NCBI GenBank assembly: GCA_020063625.1 | Contig: JAICDD010000002.1 | Coordinates: forward strand, 23,345 to 87,344 | Reading direction: 5' to 3' | Source: Fusobacteriales bacterium | GTDB taxonomy: Bacteria; Fusobacteriota; Fusobacteriia; Fusobacteriales; Fusobacteriaceae | Length of the DNA stretch: 64,000 bases | Shown: piece by piece, positions 8,211 to 17,598 of the stretch | Position numbering within the stretch: the stretch's first letter is position 1 | Layout of the letters: the number at the start of each line of letters is the position of its first letter | The notes under the pieces: generated by a model | Told to the model about the DNA's origin: nothing | The model's input: only the letters and a program-made list of their open reading frames with translations | Database searches by the model: none | Translations under genes and position numbers: made by a program

Positions 8211-11200
8211 TTATTTTAATTCAATTAATAATTCTCCACTTTTTACTTGTTTTCCTTCTTTTATTAGTATTCTATCTACTGTACCAGCTGATTTTGCTGT
8301 AATATTTGTTTCCATTTTCATAGCTTCTATTACAATAAGGCTTTGATTTTCCTCTACAGTATCTCCCTCTTTTACAAGTATTTTTGTAATAGTACCTGGT
8401 ATACTAGCTCCGATTTCAAGAGGATTATTAGGGTCAGCTATTTCTACTCCTTCTATTCTTTCAAGAGTTTCTACTTCAGTAATATCTTTTACTTTAATAT
8501 CTCTTCTGTTACCATTTATTTCAAAAGAAACAGTTCTAAATCCTTCATTATCAATTTTAGAAATAGAAACTAATTTTATAGATAAAGTTTTACCCTCTTT
8601 TATTTTGATTTCTGTAATTTCACCTTCAGCTAATCCGTGGAAATATACATCACTTCCTATAACTGAGAAGTCACCATTTTCTTTAATGTATTTTAAGTAT
8701 GCATCAAATACATCAGGATATAATGCATAACTAATAACATCTTCTTCTGTAGGTTCTATATCGTGAGTTTGTTTTAAATGCTCTTTGATTTTATCAAAAT
8801 CTTCTGGTTCTAATAATTCACCAGGTCTACAAGTAATAGGTTTTTCACCTTTTAATACAATTTTTTGTAAATCTTCAGGGAATCCAAATTCTGGCTGTCC
8901 CATCATTCCTTTAAAATATGCTACAACAGAATCAGGGAAAGCTAAATCTTTACCTTTTTCTAATATATTTTCAGGAGTTAATCCATTTTGAACCATAAAT
9001 ATAGCTAAATCTCCAACCATTTTTGATGAAGGCGTAACTTTTACTATATCTCCAAGCATATCATTTACATGCTTAAACATCTCTTTAACTTCATCAAATC
9101 TATCTCCTAGTCCAAAACTTTCTACTTGTGGTTTTAAGTTAGAATATTGTCCACCAGGAATTTCATATCTATATATTTCTGTTGTACCTGATTTTAAATC
9201 AGATTCAAATTTCTCATATACTGGTCTTACAGCTGACCAATAATCTGATATTTTTTGAATATTTTTTAGATTTATTCCAGTATCTCTATCTGTATTTTCA
9301 AGAGCTGCTACAACAGAATCAAGAGATGGTTGGCTTGTAAGTCCTGACATAGCACTAAATGCAGTATCTACTATATCTACTCCAGCTTCTGTAGCTATTA
9401 ATAATGTAGCTACCCCATTTCCTGTAGTATCATGTGTATGTAAATGAATAGGAATAGAGATATTTTCTTTTAATGCTTTAACTAATTTATAAGCTGCATA
9501 AGGTTTTAATAATGCTGACATATCTTTTATACCAAGGATATGAGCACCAGCAGCTTCTATCTCTTTTGCTTTTTTTACATAATATTCTAGTGTATACTTA
9601 GTTTTATTTGGATTTAAAATATCTCCAGTATAACAAATACATGCCTCAGCTATTTTTCCTTGATTTCTAACTTCATCAATAGCTACTTCCATACCTTTTA
9701 CCCAGTTTAATGAGTCAAATATTCTAAATACATCTATTCCATTTTCAGCAGCTTTTCTAATAAATTCTCTAATTACATTATCAGGATAATTTTTATACCC
9801 AACAGCATTTGAACCTCTTATAAGCATTTGAAGCATTATATTTGGCACTCTTTTTCTTATTTCTCTAAGTCTTTTCCAAGGATCTTCTTTTAAAAATCTA
9901 TATGAAACGTCAAATGTAGCTCCGCCCCATGCTTCTAATGAAAATAAATCTTTTGCAAGCATAGCAGTAGGAGTAGCTATTTTTAACATATCAATTGTTC
10001 TCATTCTAGTAGCTAAAAGAGATTGATGTCCATCTCTAAGGGTAGTGTCAGTTAAAAGTAATTTTTTTTGTGCTTTAACCCACTCAACTACTCCCTCTGG
10101 ACCTCTTTCATCAAGAATTTGCTTAGTTCCTTTAATATTTGGAGAAAGTTTTATATCAGGAACAATAGGTACATTAAACTCTTTTTTCACTCCATGAGTT
10201 TCATTTACAACTTTTTCTCCAATGTATTTTAATATATGATATTCATAATCTTTCTTCTCTTTAAATTCAAATAATTCAGGATGATTTCCAATAAAATTAG
10301 TATTGCATGTACCATTTTTAAATTCAGGGTGATTTAACACATTTATTAAGAAATCTATATTAGTTTTAACACCAACAATTTTTATTTCTTTTAAAGCACG
10401 AAGTGATTTTTTAACAACATCTTTAAAAGTACGTCCATGAGTGATTACTTTAACTAATAAGCTATCATAATATGGACTTATCTCTGCTCCAGCATATCCA
10501 TTTCCACCATCAAGTCTTACTCCAAAACCAGAACCAGTTCTGTATACTTCAATTCTTCCTGTATCAGGAGCAAAATTATTTTTTGGATCTTCAGTAGTTA
10601 CTCTACATTGAATAGAAAATCCTCTTGAAACAATATCATCTTGTGATTTTATACCAATTTCTTCAGAATCAAGTCTATGACCTTCAGCAATTAAAATTTG
10701 AGATTGTACAATATCAATTCCAGTAACCATTTCAGTAATAGTATGTTCTACCTGTATTCTTGGATTCATTTCGATAAAATAATGATCTCCATTTTGGTCT
10801 ACTAAAAATTCCATTGTTCCAGCATTTTGATATTTTACAACTCTAGCGATTTTTAATGCATCATTACAAATTGCTTCTCTTTTTTCTGGAGATAATGTTA
10901 ATGCAGGAGTAAATTCAATTACTTTTTGATGTCTTCTTTGTACAGAGCAATCTCTTTCATATAGATGTACAATATTTCCATATTTATCTCCTAATATTTG
11001 TACTTCTATATGTTTTGGATTTTCTAAAAATTTTTCTATAAAAATATCATCTATTCCAAATGCTTTTTTAGCTTCACTTTTAGCACTTTTAAATGCATAT
11101 ACAAATTCTTCTTCAGAACGAGCAATTCTCATTCCTCTACCACCACCACCGGCAGCAGCTTTTATCATTACAGGAAATTTTATACTTTTAGCATATTCAA

Positions 11201-11645
11201 GTCCCTCTTCCACACTTTTTATAGGTTTTTCTATACCTGGTATAGTAGGAACTTCAGCTTTATGAGCTACAAGTTTTGATTGGATTTTATCTCCCAAACT
11301 TTCCATCATTTCAGCTGTAGGACCAATAAATTCAATTCCTTCTTCTGCACAACGTCTAGCAAATTCTGAATTTTCTGATAAAAATCCATATCCAGGATGA
11401 ATAGCGTCAACAGCTTTATTTTTAGCTAATTTTATAATCCCCTCAATATCTAAATAAGCTTCAATAGGACCTTTATCTTTTCCTATTAAATAAGCTTCAT
11501 CAGCTTTAGTTCTAAAAAGTGCATTTTTATCTTCTTCTGTATAAATAGCAACACTTCGTATTCCTAATTCTTTACATGCTCTAATAACTCTAATAGCGAT
11601 TTCCCCTCTATTTGCTATAAGAATTCTTTTAAATTTCCTCACCAT
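8211..11645 (-). CDS. pyc: Pyruvate carboxylase (single chain)
   Basis: This 1144-residue multidomain enzyme carboxylates pyruvate to oxaloacetate with ATP and biotin. An N-terminal biotin carboxylase covers residues 1 to about 450 (ILIANRGEIAIR, KAAAGGGGRGMR, EMNPRIQVEHT). The carboxyltransferase domain begins near residue 530 (LTDTTLRDGHQSLLATRMRT). A tetramerisation region and a C-terminal biotinyl domain follow, with EAMKMET and biotin-accepting Lys about 1110. All domains are intact and the length is normal for the alpha4 type. AAGGTGG precedes the ATG. A good promoter lies upstream and a stem-loop element downstream, so it is monocistronic. It supplies oxaloacetate for fermentative or anabolic routes. 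Confidence 0.97.
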   Translation of the reverse strand: MVRKFKRILIANRGEIAIRVIRACKELGIRSVAIYTEEDKNALFRTKADEAYLIGKDKGPIEAYLDIEGIIKLAKNKAVDAIHPGYGFLSENSEFARRCAEEGIEFIGPTAEMMESLGDKIQSKLVAHKAEVPTIPGIEKPIKSVEEGLEYAKSIKFPVMIKAAAGGGGRGMRIARSEEEFVYAFKSAKSEAKKAFGIDDIFIEKFLENPKHIEVQILGDKYGNIVHLYERDCSVQRRHQKVIEFTPALTLSPEKREAICNDALKIARVVKYQNAGTMEFLVDQNGDHYFIEMNPRIQVEHTITEMVTGIDIVQSQILIAEGHRLDSEEIGIKSQDDIVSRGFSIQCRVTTEDPKNNFAPDTGRIEVYRTGSGFGVRLDGGNGYAGAEISPYYDSLLVKVITHGRTFKDVVKKSLRALKEIKIVGVKTNIDFLINVLNHPEFKNGTCNTNFIGNHPELFEFKEKKDYEYHILKYIGEKVVNETHGVKKEFNVPIVPDIKLSPNIKGTKQILDERGPEGVVEWVKAQKKLLLTDTTLRDGHQSLLATRMRTIDMLKIATPTAMLAKDLFSLEAWGGATFDVSYRFLKEDPWKRLREIRKRVPNIMLQMLIRGSNAVGYKNYPDNVIREFIRKAAENGIDVFRIFDSLNWVKGMEVAIDEVRNQGKIAEACICYTGDILNPNKTKYTLEYYVKKAKEIEAAGAHILGIKDMSALLKPYAAYKLVKALKENISIPIHLHTHDTTGNGVATLLIATEAGVDIVDTAFSAMSGLTSQPSLDSVVAALENTDRDTGINLKNIQKISDYWSAVRPVYEKFESDLKSGTTEIYRYEIPGGQYSNLKPQVESFGLGDRFDEVKEMFKHVNDMLGDIVKVTPSSKMVGDLAIFMVQNGLTPENILEKGKDLAFPDSVVAYFKGMMGQPEFGFPEDLQKIVLKGEKPITCRPGELLEPEDFDKIKEHLKQTHDIEPTEEDVISYALYPDVFDAYLKYIKENGDFSVIGSDVYFHGLAEGEITEIKIKEGKTLSIKLVSISKIDNEGFRTVSFEINGNRRDIKVKDITEVETLERIEGVEIADPNNPLEIGASIPGTITKILVKEGDTVEENQSLIVIEAMKMETNITAKSAGTVDRILIKEGKQVKSGELLIELK

Positions 11646-11706
11646 ATTTTACCACCTTTCTTCATGCTGTATCCCCAACATATATATTAATATTTATTAT
11701 AAATAT

Positions 11707-11735
11707 AGTATATAAAAAACTAATAAAAATTTCAA
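11707..11735 (-). promoter_or_regulatory. Predicted promoter of pyc
   Basis: On the minus strand a -35 TTGAAA and a -10 TATACT are separated by exactly 17 bases, about 60 bases before the pyc start codon. Confidence 0.7.
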
Positions 11736-11767
11736 GATATAAATACCTGTCCATTTTTTTTTACTTA

Positions 11768-12862
11768 TTATACCATTTTTTTGGAAAAGTGTCTAGTGTA
11801 AATTTTACTTGATAAAAAAGTAGCAATAGGCACAACTACAACAATACCAATACTTCCAGCAAGACCTCTAAGTAATTCGATTAAAATAAATTCAGTATTT
11901 AACACTCTAATTAATGGAAATTCAGTATTTTGAGCTACTATTAGTAATATTGTAAAAATAGAACTTCCAACATAAGCTAAAATAAGGGTATTAACCATTG
12001 TGCCAATAACATCTTTACCTATATTCATACCTGATTTAATTAATTCTTTTTCAGTTATTTTTGGATTTTGTTCTTTTAATTCCCAAAGTGCAGAAGATAT
12101 AGATACGCCGATATCCATTACAGCTCCAAGTGCTCCTATTATTATTCCAGCTGATACTATTTCTTTTAAATTGATATTTCCTAATATATACATATAGCTA
12201 TAACTTTCAGTATTGCTATATCCTGTAATATTAAAATATTTTACAAATATTAAAGATATTATTCCAGAAATAATAACTCCTAATAAAGTAGAAACAGTAG
12301 CTACTAATTTTTTAATATTATTATCATTATTTAAATAAATAGTAATAATTGTAGATAATGCACTAAAAATAATAGCTAAAATTATAGGAGAATATCCTTT
12401 TAATATTCCAGGAATTAATAATTTATATATAAATATTAATGATATAATTAATGCAAATATAGCTTTTATTCCATTTTTTTTGGAGATTAAAATTACTAGT
12501 GTTAAAAATAAACTTAGTAAAATAATAATTTCAATATTATTATTAAAACTAAAAATATAATACTCCTCATTATCTCCTTCGCTATATTTATAAAGAACTA
12601 TTTTAGAGCCTTTTTTAATATTTAAATTATAGATCTTATCTCTATACATAGGATATTTTAGATTTATTATTTGATTTTTATATTTTTTATCTAAAATTTT
12701 AATTTCCAAATTCAGATAATATTCTACATTTTCATCTTCTTCTGTTGCTTTTTCTTTTGACAACACATTTATAATTTTTGCAGATAAATATTCTTCTTTT
12801 GTATTATTTGCAAATGATAAACTAGTTATAAAAACAAATAGTAATAATATAAATTTTTTCAT
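11768..12862 (-). CDS. YibE/F-family membrane protein (first of two paralogues)
   Basis: This 364-residue protein has an N-terminal signal-like segment, a beta-rich extracytoplasmic domain to about residue 105, and then roughly eight hydrophobic spans. The conserved YibE/F membrane core is visible (GIKAIFALIISLIFIYKLLIPGILKGYSP, GALGAVMDIGVSISSALWEL, GMNIGKDVIGTMVNTLILAYVG). The family has no established function. A second member lies at 41326. In related genomes two such genes are often adjacent; here they are about 28 kb apart. No partner gene is adjacent, and the 5' side faces a repeat-rich gene-free region. Confidence 0.75.
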   Translation of the reverse strand: MKKFILLLFVFITSLSFANNTKEEYLSAKIINVLSKEKATEEDENVEYYLNLEIKILDKKYKNQIINLKYPMYRDKIYNLNIKKGSKIVLYKYSEGDNEEYYIFSFNNNIEIIILLSLFLTLVILISKKNGIKAIFALIISLIFIYKLLIPGILKGYSPIILAIIFSALSTIITIYLNNDNNIKKLVATVSTLLGVIISGIISLIFVKYFNITGYSNTESYSYMYILGNINLKEIVSAGIIIGALGAVMDIGVSISSALWELKEQNPKITEKELIKSGMNIGKDVIGTMVNTLILAYVGSSIFTILLIVAQNTEFPLIRVLNTEFILIELLRGLAGSIGIVVVVPIATFLSSKIYTRHFSKKMV

Positions 12863-13424
12863 TAATTCACTCCTTGTTTTAAATAATATTTTTAGTCATG
12901 AATTTTGAAACTACGTGATTCACGCGTAATTGTACACGAGATTTTCAGCACAGAGACATAGAGAACACTGAGCTACACAAAGTTTGAAGCCACTGGATTT
13001 ACACAAGATATACACAGGATTTTATCTTGAGTTCATCAGTGTATATCACGTGGTTCCTATTTTTTCCTTTGTGCTAAATTCAATCCGCGTTTTTCCGGGG
13101 CTAATTTTTTTATCTCTGCGATACCCTGATTCCTCTGTTCCTCTGCGTTGATTTTAAATCCTTCTCACTTCTCACTTCTTACTAATTTTCAATTGTCCAT
13201 TTTCCATTGTCAATTATTTTTTATCCTGTGTTTCTCTGTGTTTATCCCATGGTTTCCAATTTTTTCGCTTATCAGCGACTTACTTTTTTAAAGACAAAAA
13301 AGTAAGCAAAAAGTCTTTGCGCTAGTTTCTATGGATATTGAATAATGAAACCACATGATTTACATGGGCACAGCTTTCGATATTTTTCTGCGAAAAACAT
13401 CTTAAATGACACACAAGATTTTTT

Positions 13425-13493
13425 GTTACACAAAGTACACGAAGAAAAACACTAAGGACCACTAAGTTTTTATCTTTGTGTTCTTCGTGTAAC
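13425..13493. repeat. Palindromic repeat element, copy A
   Basis: The ends are near-perfect inverted repeats: GTTACACAAAG on the left and CTTCGTGTAAC on the right. The interior contains CACTAAGGACCACTAAG. Copies with the same ends lie at 50616-50706 and 59243-59334. The flank on the right (AACGCATTTATCAAG) is also shared with the 59-kb copy. Confidence 0.75.
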
Positions 13494-13768
13494 GCATTTA
13501 TCAAGAAAATCTAATATCCTTCGAAAATGCGCTTTTTAATTCTTCTTACTTCTCACTGCTTACTTCTCACTATTTTTCTATCCTGTGTTTATCTGTGCTT
13601 ATCCCGTGGTTCCCAGTCTTTTCTCTTTGTGTTACTTTGTGTCCTCTTTTCTTTGTGCTAAATTCAATCCGTGTTTTTCCGTGGCTAAATTTCAATTATT
13701 AACTTTTTCTTATCTTGTGTACATCCCGTGGTTCCAAGTTTTAATTCTTCTCACTACTTTTCATGATA

Positions 13769-13797
13769 GAAAAAAAAGCTAAGAAAATCCTTAGCTC
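13769..13797 (-). terminator. Terminator of the agu operon
   Basis: AGCTAAG pairs with CTTAGCT around a six-base loop, followed on the minus strand by at least seven T. It directly follows the aguB stop codon. Confidence 0.88.
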
Positions 13798-14679
13798 TTA
13801 TCTTTTGTATTTAATTTCTCCATCAAGTGATGTTAATACATCATATTTTTCAGGTCTTCTATCTCTAAATATTCCCCATGAGCTTCTTTTTAATTCTATT
13901 TCATCTAAATCAAACTCATGTACTAATACAGTTTCACTTACTCTATCAGCTTCATGCAACATTTCTCCTTCAGGTCCTGCAATAAATGATGAACCATAAA
14001 AAGTGATTTGAGAATCATCTACAACTTCAGTTCCTATTCTATTTGATGCTATTACAGGAGTAATATTTGATGCAGCATGACCTCTCATACACATTTGCCA
14101 ATGATTTTTAGAATCAATTGTACTATCTTGTGGTTCACTACCAATAGCTGTAGGATAAAATATAAGTTCTGCACCAAGAAGAGCTAATGCTCTAGCTGTT
14201 TCAGGAAACCATTGATCCCAACAAATTCCTATACCTATTTTAGCATATTTTGTATTAAATACTTTAAACCCAGTATCTCCTGGATTAAAATAAAATTTTT
14301 CTTCATATCCTGGACCATCAGGAATATGAGTTTTTCTATAAACTCCTAAAATCTCTCCTTCAGCATCTATTACAGCAATTGAATTATATTTAGCTCTATT
14401 TTTTCTTTCATAAAAACTAATAGGTAAAACTACATTTAATTCTTTTGCTATTTTTTGAAAATGTTTTACAGCTTTATTTTCTTCTAATTCTACTGCATAT
14501 TTAAAGAAATCTGGTTTTTCTTTTTGACAAAAATATACAGTTTCAAAAAGTTCTTGTAATAAAATTATTTGAGCTCCTTTACTATGAGCTTCTCTTACAA
14601 GTTTTTCAGCATTTTTAATATTTTCATCTATATCCCAGCTACAAGCCATTTGTGTAGCAGCTACTTTAACTTTTCTCAT
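13798..14679 (-). CDS. aguB: N-carbamoylputrescine amidase
   Basis: This nitrilase-superfamily enzyme hydrolyses N-carbamoylputrescine to putrescine, CO2 and ammonia. The catalytic triad is visible: Glu in LLQELF, Lys in YRKTHIPDG and Cys in GICWDQWFPE. The whole sequence follows the AguB subgroup (GPGYEEKFYFNPGDTGFKVF, HAASNITPVIASNRIG). The true start is ATG 14679; the track ORF extends 13 codons into aguA. That ATG overlaps the aguA stop as TAATG, with GGAGTG upstream, so translation is coupled. Together with AguA it forms the two-step agmatine-to-putrescine route. Confidence 0.95.
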   Translation of the reverse strand: MRKVKVAATQMACSWDIDENIKNAEKLVREAHSKGAQIILLQELFETVYFCQKEKPDFFKYAVELEENKAVKHFQKIAKELNVVLPISFYERKNRAKYNSIAVIDAEGEILGVYRKTHIPDGPGYEEKFYFNPGDTGFKVFNTKYAKIGIGICWDQWFPETARALALLGAELIFYPTAIGSEPQDSTIDSKNHWQMCMRGHAASNITPVIASNRIGTEVVDDSQITFYGSSFIAGPEGEMLHEADRVSETVLVHEFDLDEIELKRSSWGIFRDRRPEKYDVLTSLDGEIKYKR

Positions 14680-15707
14680 TATTTTATCACTCCTTTTGGC
14701 ATTTGTTGTGTTATACAATGAACATTTCCGCCACCTTTAATAATAGGCATACCATCAATCATTACAACTTTTCTATCTGGATATACTTTTTCTAAAATTT
14801 CTTTAGCTTTTAAATCATACTCTTTCGCATCTCCACCAAATGTTGGTAAAATTATACCTCCGTTTACAGGATAATAATTTAAATAACTTAAAGTTAATCT
14901 TTCGCCATTCATATATCTTGCTGGCGGTTGTTCTATTTCAATAATTTCTAATTTTCTACCTTTTGCATCTACAAAATTTCTTAAAATTTCTAAATTTTCT
15001 TGAGTAATTTCATAGTTAGGATCATCTTTATCATAGCATACTTGAAGGACAACAACACCAGGCTTTGCAAAACAAGCTACATTGTCTACATGTCCGTCAG
15101 TTTCATCACCAAATAATCCTCTTTTTAACCAAATAAATTTTTCAATAGATAAATATTTATTTAAATAATCTTCAATATCTTTTTTTGTTAAATGAGGATT
15201 TCTATTTTTATTTAATAAACATTCTTCTGTAGTAAGTAAAGTTCCTTCTCCATCTACATGGATAGAACCACCTTCAAGTACAAATGGAGCGTCATATGAT
15301 TTTACACCATAATGATTTAATAACTTTTTAGCTACTTGGTCATCTTTATCATATGGTAGGTATTTTTCTCCCCATGAATTAAATTTCCAATTTATTCCTC
15401 GAAGTTCGCCATCTTTATTTTTTATAAAAGTAGGACCATTATCTCTTACCCATGAATCATCATGTTCAATAACTAATATTTCTACTTTTTCTCCACACAT
15501 TTTTCTAGCTTCATCTTCATCTTCTTTATTGACAATCATTACAATAGGTTCAAACTCTGCAATAGCCTTAGCAATATTTGCATATCCTTGTTTTGCTTCT
15601 AATATGCCATCAAACCATATTTCTTCTCTACATGGCCATTCCATAAATGTTCTTTCTCTTTCTTCCCATTCAGCAGGCATAAAAAAACCTTCATCTTTTG
15701 GATACAT
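14679..15707 (-). CDS. aguA: Agmatine deiminase
   Basis: This 342-residue enzyme converts agmatine to N-carbamoylputrescine and ammonia. Family motifs are all present: WPCREEIW, HDDSWVRDNGPTF, LEGGSIHVDGEG, DETDGHVDN and the C-terminal GGGNVHCITQQ with the nucleophilic Cys at about residue 331. Length is normal. It is followed without gap by aguB. A near-consensus promoter lies upstream. Ornithine/putrescine antiporter and carbamate kinase genes of the catabolic agmatine cluster are absent, so putrescine synthesis is the likely role here (inference). Confidence 0.95.
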   Translation of the reverse strand: MYPKDEGFFMPAEWEERERTFMEWPCREEIWFDGILEAKQGYANIAKAIAEFEPIVMIVNKEDEDEARKMCGEKVEILVIEHDDSWVRDNGPTFIKNKDGELRGINWKFNSWGEKYLPYDKDDQVAKKLLNHYGVKSYDAPFVLEGGSIHVDGEGTLLTTEECLLNKNRNPHLTKKDIEDYLNKYLSIEKFIWLKRGLFGDETDGHVDNVACFAKPGVVVLQVCYDKDDPNYEITQENLEILRNFVDAKGRKLEIIEIEQPPARYMNGERLTLSYLNYYPVNGGIILPTFGGDAKEYDLKAKEILEKVYPDRKVVMIDGMPIIKGGGNVHCITQQMPKGVIK

Positions 15708-15750
15708 TTGTCCTCCTTATATACTTAAATTTCTAAATTCTTAGCGGTTA

Positions 15751-15779
15751 ATTATACCTTATAATATATTTATTTTCAA
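15751..15779 (-). promoter_or_regulatory. Predicted promoter of aguA-aguB
   Basis: On the minus strand TTGAAA and a perfect TATAAT are separated by 17 bases. The -35 box overlaps the last codon of the GNAT gene, so agu is a separate transcription unit. Confidence 0.8.
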
Positions 15780-16567
15780 GAGTTTTTTATGAGTAAACTC
15801 CACATTCCAATTTCTTTAAATCCAATCTTTTTATAAATACTACCAGCTTTTGGATTATCATAAAAAAGAGCTATTTCTTTTTCTTCTTTTATTAAATCAT
15901 CACAAAGTTGTTTTACACATTTTGAGGCATAACCATTTTTTCTTTCTTCTTTTAAAGTAGCAACACCTACAATAAGAGCTAAATCTTTTGTTTCAGCAGT
16001 TGTACTAGCAGAGGCTATAATTTTTCCATTTTTTTCTATATAAGTAACTCTTTTTTTATTATTTTTTAATTCATTTTTTAATGAATCAGGATTTATAGGC
16101 ATCTCAAATTCAGTTATTTGATTTCTAAATTCTAAATATTTATCTATTTCATTTAAATTTAGATATTTAATTTCGAGATTAATATCTATATTAAAATTAT
16201 TTTCAAAGTATTTTGAAAAGTACATCTCTCTATAATTAAATTTAGTTAAATCAATATAATTTAATAATTGAGAGATAACTCTTTTTATTCCGCTTATTTG
16301 TATATTATTTGAAAAATTAATATGTTTTAAATAATTTTTTATTTCTTTTTCAGTTAAATTTTCTGAAATATCATAGATAATATAGCTATTGTAGTATCTA
16401 AGTAAAGCTCCATTAATAGTATCATTTTCTTTTCTTAAATAAATATCTAGATTTTCACTTGATATCCCTTCTAATTCAATATCACCTATAAAAAAAATAT
16501 TAAAAATCTTTTCTTTTGATAAAAATTGTAATAAATCATTTAAATCTTTTTCTATAGCTTTAACCAT
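15776..16567 (-). CDS. GNAT-family N-acetyltransferase
   Basis: This 263-residue protein has a GNAT fold in its C-terminal half. The acetyl-CoA-binding motif A is VGVATLKEERKNGYASKCV, followed by ALFYDNPKAGSIYKKIGFKEIGMWSLL at the end. The N-terminal 130 residues are poorly conserved and resemble the extra domain of two-domain GNAT proteins. The substrate cannot be told from the sequence. It is a single gene on the minus strand, with the agu promoter embedded in its 3' end. Confidence 0.75.
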   Translation of the reverse strand: MVKAIEKDLNDLLQFLSKEKIFNIFFIGDIELEGISSENLDIYLRKENDTINGALLRYYNSYIIYDISENLTEKEIKNYLKHINFSNNIQISGIKRVISQLLNYIDLTKFNYREMYFSKYFENNFNIDINLEIKYLNLNEIDKYLEFRNQITEFEMPINPDSLKNELKNNKKRVTYIEKNGKIIASASTTAETKDLALIVGVATLKEERKNGYASKCVKQLCDDLIKEEKEIALFYDNPKAGSIYKKIGFKEIGMWSLLIKNS

Positions 16568-16698
16568 TAAAAATCAACCCCTTTTTTATAAATTTTTATT
16601 ATAATATCAAATTTTAATATTAAAGTCAAATTTAATTAAAATATTCTAAAAATTTGACGATAATTAATAATAAAATATACTTTGTTAAAGGTGGTCAT

Positions 16699-17268
16699 AT
16701 GAAAAGAAAAATAGTTATAATATCAATTTTTATACTGATTTTTTCAAATATTTATAGTTATAATTTTAAATTAAATACAGGTGTTAATCTAAAAGGAAGT
16801 TTTAAAATAGACGGTACTAAATATTCTACATCAAATTCTAGTTTTGGTATTGCAAACTATTTAATTGATTTAGGAAATAATTCTTTTATGGATACTGAAG
16901 TTGGAATGGGATTTTTACTTTATGATAATAGAGAATTTGTTGATTATGCAAATGTAGGAATAAATTTAAAATATTACAATGACTTTGATGAAATAAAAGC
17001 TTTTTATTATACAGGTGCTGGATATGCATATCCATATTTAATTACATATTATGATGGACAAACAATTGAAGAGATTTCAACAGGATTTTATTGGAAAGTA
17101 GGATTTGGAGCAGATTACAAGAAATTAACTTTTGATGTAGCGTATAAAATGATGGCATTAAAAATAAAATCAAATATAATTGATATAGATACAAGTGAAT
17201 TAGTAGAAACTACATATAACGTGATATCAAAAAATTTGACTTTATCAATAGGATATTACTTATTCTAA
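16699..17268 (+). CDS. Small outer-membrane beta-barrel protein
   Basis: The start is ATG 16699 (MKRKIVIISIFIL), with AAAGGTGG upstream; the track start 45 bases earlier has no ribosome-binding site. A cleavable signal peptide ends near SNIYS. The rest, about 170 residues, alternates polar and hydrophobic residues with many Tyr, Phe and Gly and ends LTLSIGYYLF. A terminal aromatic residue is typical of outer-membrane barrels. This supports a diderm envelope. I cannot name a family. It is a single-gene unit ended by a strong terminator. Confidence 0.65.
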   Translation: MKRKIVIISIFILIFSNIYSYNFKLNTGVNLKGSFKIDGTKYSTSNSSFGIANYLIDLGNNSFMDTEVGMGFLLYDNREFVDYANVGINLKYYNDFDEIKAFYYTGAGYAYPYLITYYDGQTIEEISTGFYWKVGFGADYKKLTFDVAYKMMALKIKSNIIDIDTSELVETTYNVISKNLTLSIGYYLF

Positions 17269-17324
17269 ATAGTTAATAAAACATTGTAAAAAAAAGACTA
17301 AAAATTCTATAAAAAATAAATTTG

Positions 17325-17358
17325 ACGAGTTCTTTAAAAATTAAGAACTCGTTTTTTA
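17325..17358 (+). terminator. Terminator with repeated ACGAGTTCTT stem, copy 1
   Basis: ACGAGTTCTT pairs perfectly with AAGAACTCGT and is followed by TTTTTT. Stem and loop are identical to the terminator at 27974. Confidence 0.9.
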
Positions 17359-17402
17359 TTATTAAAATAGATTTTTTAGTCTTATAATTTTATTTAAAAT
17401 TA

Positions 17403-17486
17403 ATTTAAGTTAATTAAATTAATGTTGACTTTTTGAAAATAGTATGGTAATAATATATTATAAATTTAAGTTAGTTAAATTAGTTA
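17403..17486 (+). promoter_or_regulatory. Promoter of the glucan operon flanked by two AT-rich operator-like boxes
   Basis: TTGACT at 17425-17430 and TAATAA at 17448-17453 are 17 bases apart, with an extended -10 TG. Two copies of a box, TTTAAGTTAATTAAATTAA upstream and TTTAAGTTAGTTAAATTAG downstream, flank this promoter. They are candidate sites for the ROK repressor encoded at 25395, by analogy with AT-rich ROK operators (inference). Confidence 0.6.
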
Positions 17487-17598
17487 AAAAGAAATTTTAT
17501 TACTTGTATATAAAGGTTTTTGTAATAAATGCTAGATAAATTAATAACTGGTATAGTATAAAAATAAAATTTAATAAAGTTAAAATACGGAGGTAGAA

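Larger units (their letters stand above)
12863..13797. repeat. Gene-free mosaic of dispersed repeats (region A)
   Basis: This 935-base stretch holds no convincing gene. It is built of short repeated phrases that recur, mostly inverted, at 50125-50870 and 59085-59400. Examples are CTTCGTGTAAC, CCGTGGTTCC, AACGCAGAGGAACAGAG (as complement) and purine-rich AAGTAAGAAGTGAGAA (as complement). Base composition is visibly richer in G and C than the surrounding DNA. The track ORFs at 13322 and 13585 are products of these repeats. Confidence 0.8.

Noticed and set aside
13322-13504. Track ORF of 60 residues (and 13585-13782, 65 residues)
   Set aside because: Both lie inside the repeat mosaic, lack start signals and are not conserved as reading frames between copies.
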